6,413 bases of DNA, taken from Actinomycetota bacterium. Its GTDB lineage: Bacteria > Actinomycetota > Humimicrobiia > Humimicrobiales > Humimicrobiaceae. The DNA is taken from positions 1-6,413 of the forward strand of contig JALHTA010000255.1 in assembly GCA_022865545.1 (NCBI GenBank). Direction: 5' to 3'. Both the position numbers and the translations under genes were made by a program. Positions 5,777 through 6,413 of the stretch are shown here, piece after piece. The notes below the pieces were generated by a model. The model saw nothing but the letters and a program-made list of their open reading frames with translations. It had not been told where the DNA came from and ran no database searches. Position 1 is the first letter of the stretch, and every line of letters begins with the position of its first letter.

Positions 5777-6413
5777 TCTCTATACCCCCTATGATCTTTT
5801 CCAGATTACCTGATACTATATTCTTTTTATCGGATTCACTTATGTCTGCCAGGATTATCCTGTTTGTATTTATCTCTATAGGAAGGTTTGGGTAGCCTGT
5901 GCCGAATACAAGCCTCTTTGAGCCAAACTTTTCCACATAATGCTCTATCTGGTCATAAAGGAGCAGCCCGCTTACTTCAAGATAAAGGTTCTCGAATCTT
6001 TCCAGAAGCGGAAAATAGAACCTGCTAAACATACACTGCTTAAGGGTGGTCTCAAGTATCAGGGGCATATCCTTATTTTCGTCAAGGACACGTTCAAGGA
6101 CATCGATATCGAAATATTTATGTCCTGTTATATCAAGTTGTTTAAGGTCCAGCATCACAGGGAATTTTTTCTCTGAAAGTATATTAAATATTTTTTTCAT
6201 ATAATAATCATTTAGATAGAATAGCTGGCTCCTGGGAAATACCCTGAAAAGCCTGACATTGTTTTTATATGCTTCTTTGAGATATTTGTTAAAATCATAG
6301 GTGAAATAAGCATCAGGATTAAGCACAAAACTATAGTAAAGACCTTCGATCTCATTGGAAAGACCGGTTGCTAGCAGTTTATCATTACCTGTATTCCAGT
6401 CATAGCTAAGTGC
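5769..6413 (-). CDS. Amidohydrolase-2-like protein with substituted metal ligands, N-terminus beyond window edge
   Basis: The frame is open from the window edge to TAA at 5771-5769, giving 214 C-terminal residues. A GTG at 6326 could serve as a start, but about 29 sensible codons continue upstream to the edge, so the gene most likely begins outside the window. The fold is recognisable as the C-terminal part of an amidohydrolase-2 TIM barrel, and the spacing parallels the downstream gene. The expected active-site residues are replaced (local numbering): Lys of 'GVK' by R57 in 'VRLFRVFP', first His by D89 in 'FPVMLDLKQ', second His by E121 in 'MPLILETT', and Asp of 'FGTD' by G173 in 'LVFGTGYPN'. 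The rest of the frame is intact, so this is probably a maintained non-catalytic or repurposed paralogue rather than a decaying gene. It overlaps the intact amidohydrolase by 8 bases, suggesting a partner subunit. The N-terminal HxH region cannot be seen. Confidence 0.78.
   Translation of the reverse strand, partial: ALSYDWNTGNDKLLATGLSNEIEGLYYSFVLNPDAYFTYDFNKYLKEAYKNNVRLFRVFPRSQLFYLNDYYMKKIFNILSEKKFPVMLDLKQLDITGHKYFDIDVLERVLDENKDMPLILETTLKQCMFSRFYFPLLERFENLYLEVSGLLLYDQIEHYVEKFGSKRLVFGTGYPNLPIEINTNRIILADISESDKKNIVSGNLEKIIGGIEIG
5785..5790 (-). promoter_or_regulatory. Shine-Dalgarno site that fixes a TTG start
   Basis: AGGGGG lies 8 bases before the TTG at 5776-5774, within the coding end of the upstream gene. 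With the in-frame TAG at 5782-5780 it makes TTG the only plausible initiator for the amidohydrolase. Confidence 0.7.

Overview
All genes in this window lie on the minus strand and run from high to low coordinates in one tightly packed array. The spacing (an 8-base overlap, a stop abutting a start, gaps of about 40-50 bases, and one 145-base gap filled by a gene remnant) suggests a single operon cut by both window edges. No RNA gene, CRISPR array, insertion sequence or convincing terminator is visible. The DNA is moderately AT-rich, with ATA as a very common Ile codon, AGG/AGA as common Arg codons, strong Shine-Dalgarno sites and TAA, TAG and TGA stops. This points to a bacterium, probably an anaerobe, since corrinoid and URO-D-type methyltransferase families are abundant there. 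The lineage cannot be fixed from this stretch.

In transcription order the genes are: (1) 6413-5769, the C-terminal 214 residues of an amidohydrolase-2-like protein whose expected metal ligands are substituted; (2) 5776-4970, a complete amidohydrolase-2 family enzyme with ligands intact, starting at TTG inside gene 1; (3) 4955-4824, an unannotated 44-codon remnant resembling the C-terminal tail of a methyltransferase corrinoid protein; (4) 4823-3696, alanine dehydrogenase (ald); (5) 3645-2551, a URO-D superfamily protein; (6) 2508-1009, a rhamnulokinase-like FGGY kinase (rhaB); (7) 1008 to the window edge, a second, divergent URO-D superfamily protein lacking its C-terminus.

Neither URO-D protein resembles the haem enzyme HemE. 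Both carry His-x-Asp where the zinc methyltransferases MtaA/MtbA/CmuA have His-x-Cys. Two URO-D proteins, a trace of a corrinoid protein, a sugar kinase and amidohydrolases suggest catabolism of a small, perhaps O-methylated, substrate: the amidohydrolases would hydrolyse or decarboxylate, the URO-D proteins would transfer or remove a one-carbon group, the kinase would trap a ketose, and Ald would recycle alanine and pyruvate. This pathway is inference. Only the family assignments are directly supported. The most noteworthy items are the corrinoid-protein remnant in frame with ald, the active/inactive amidohydrolase pair, and the His-x-Asp URO-D proteins co-transcribed with a rhamnulokinase.
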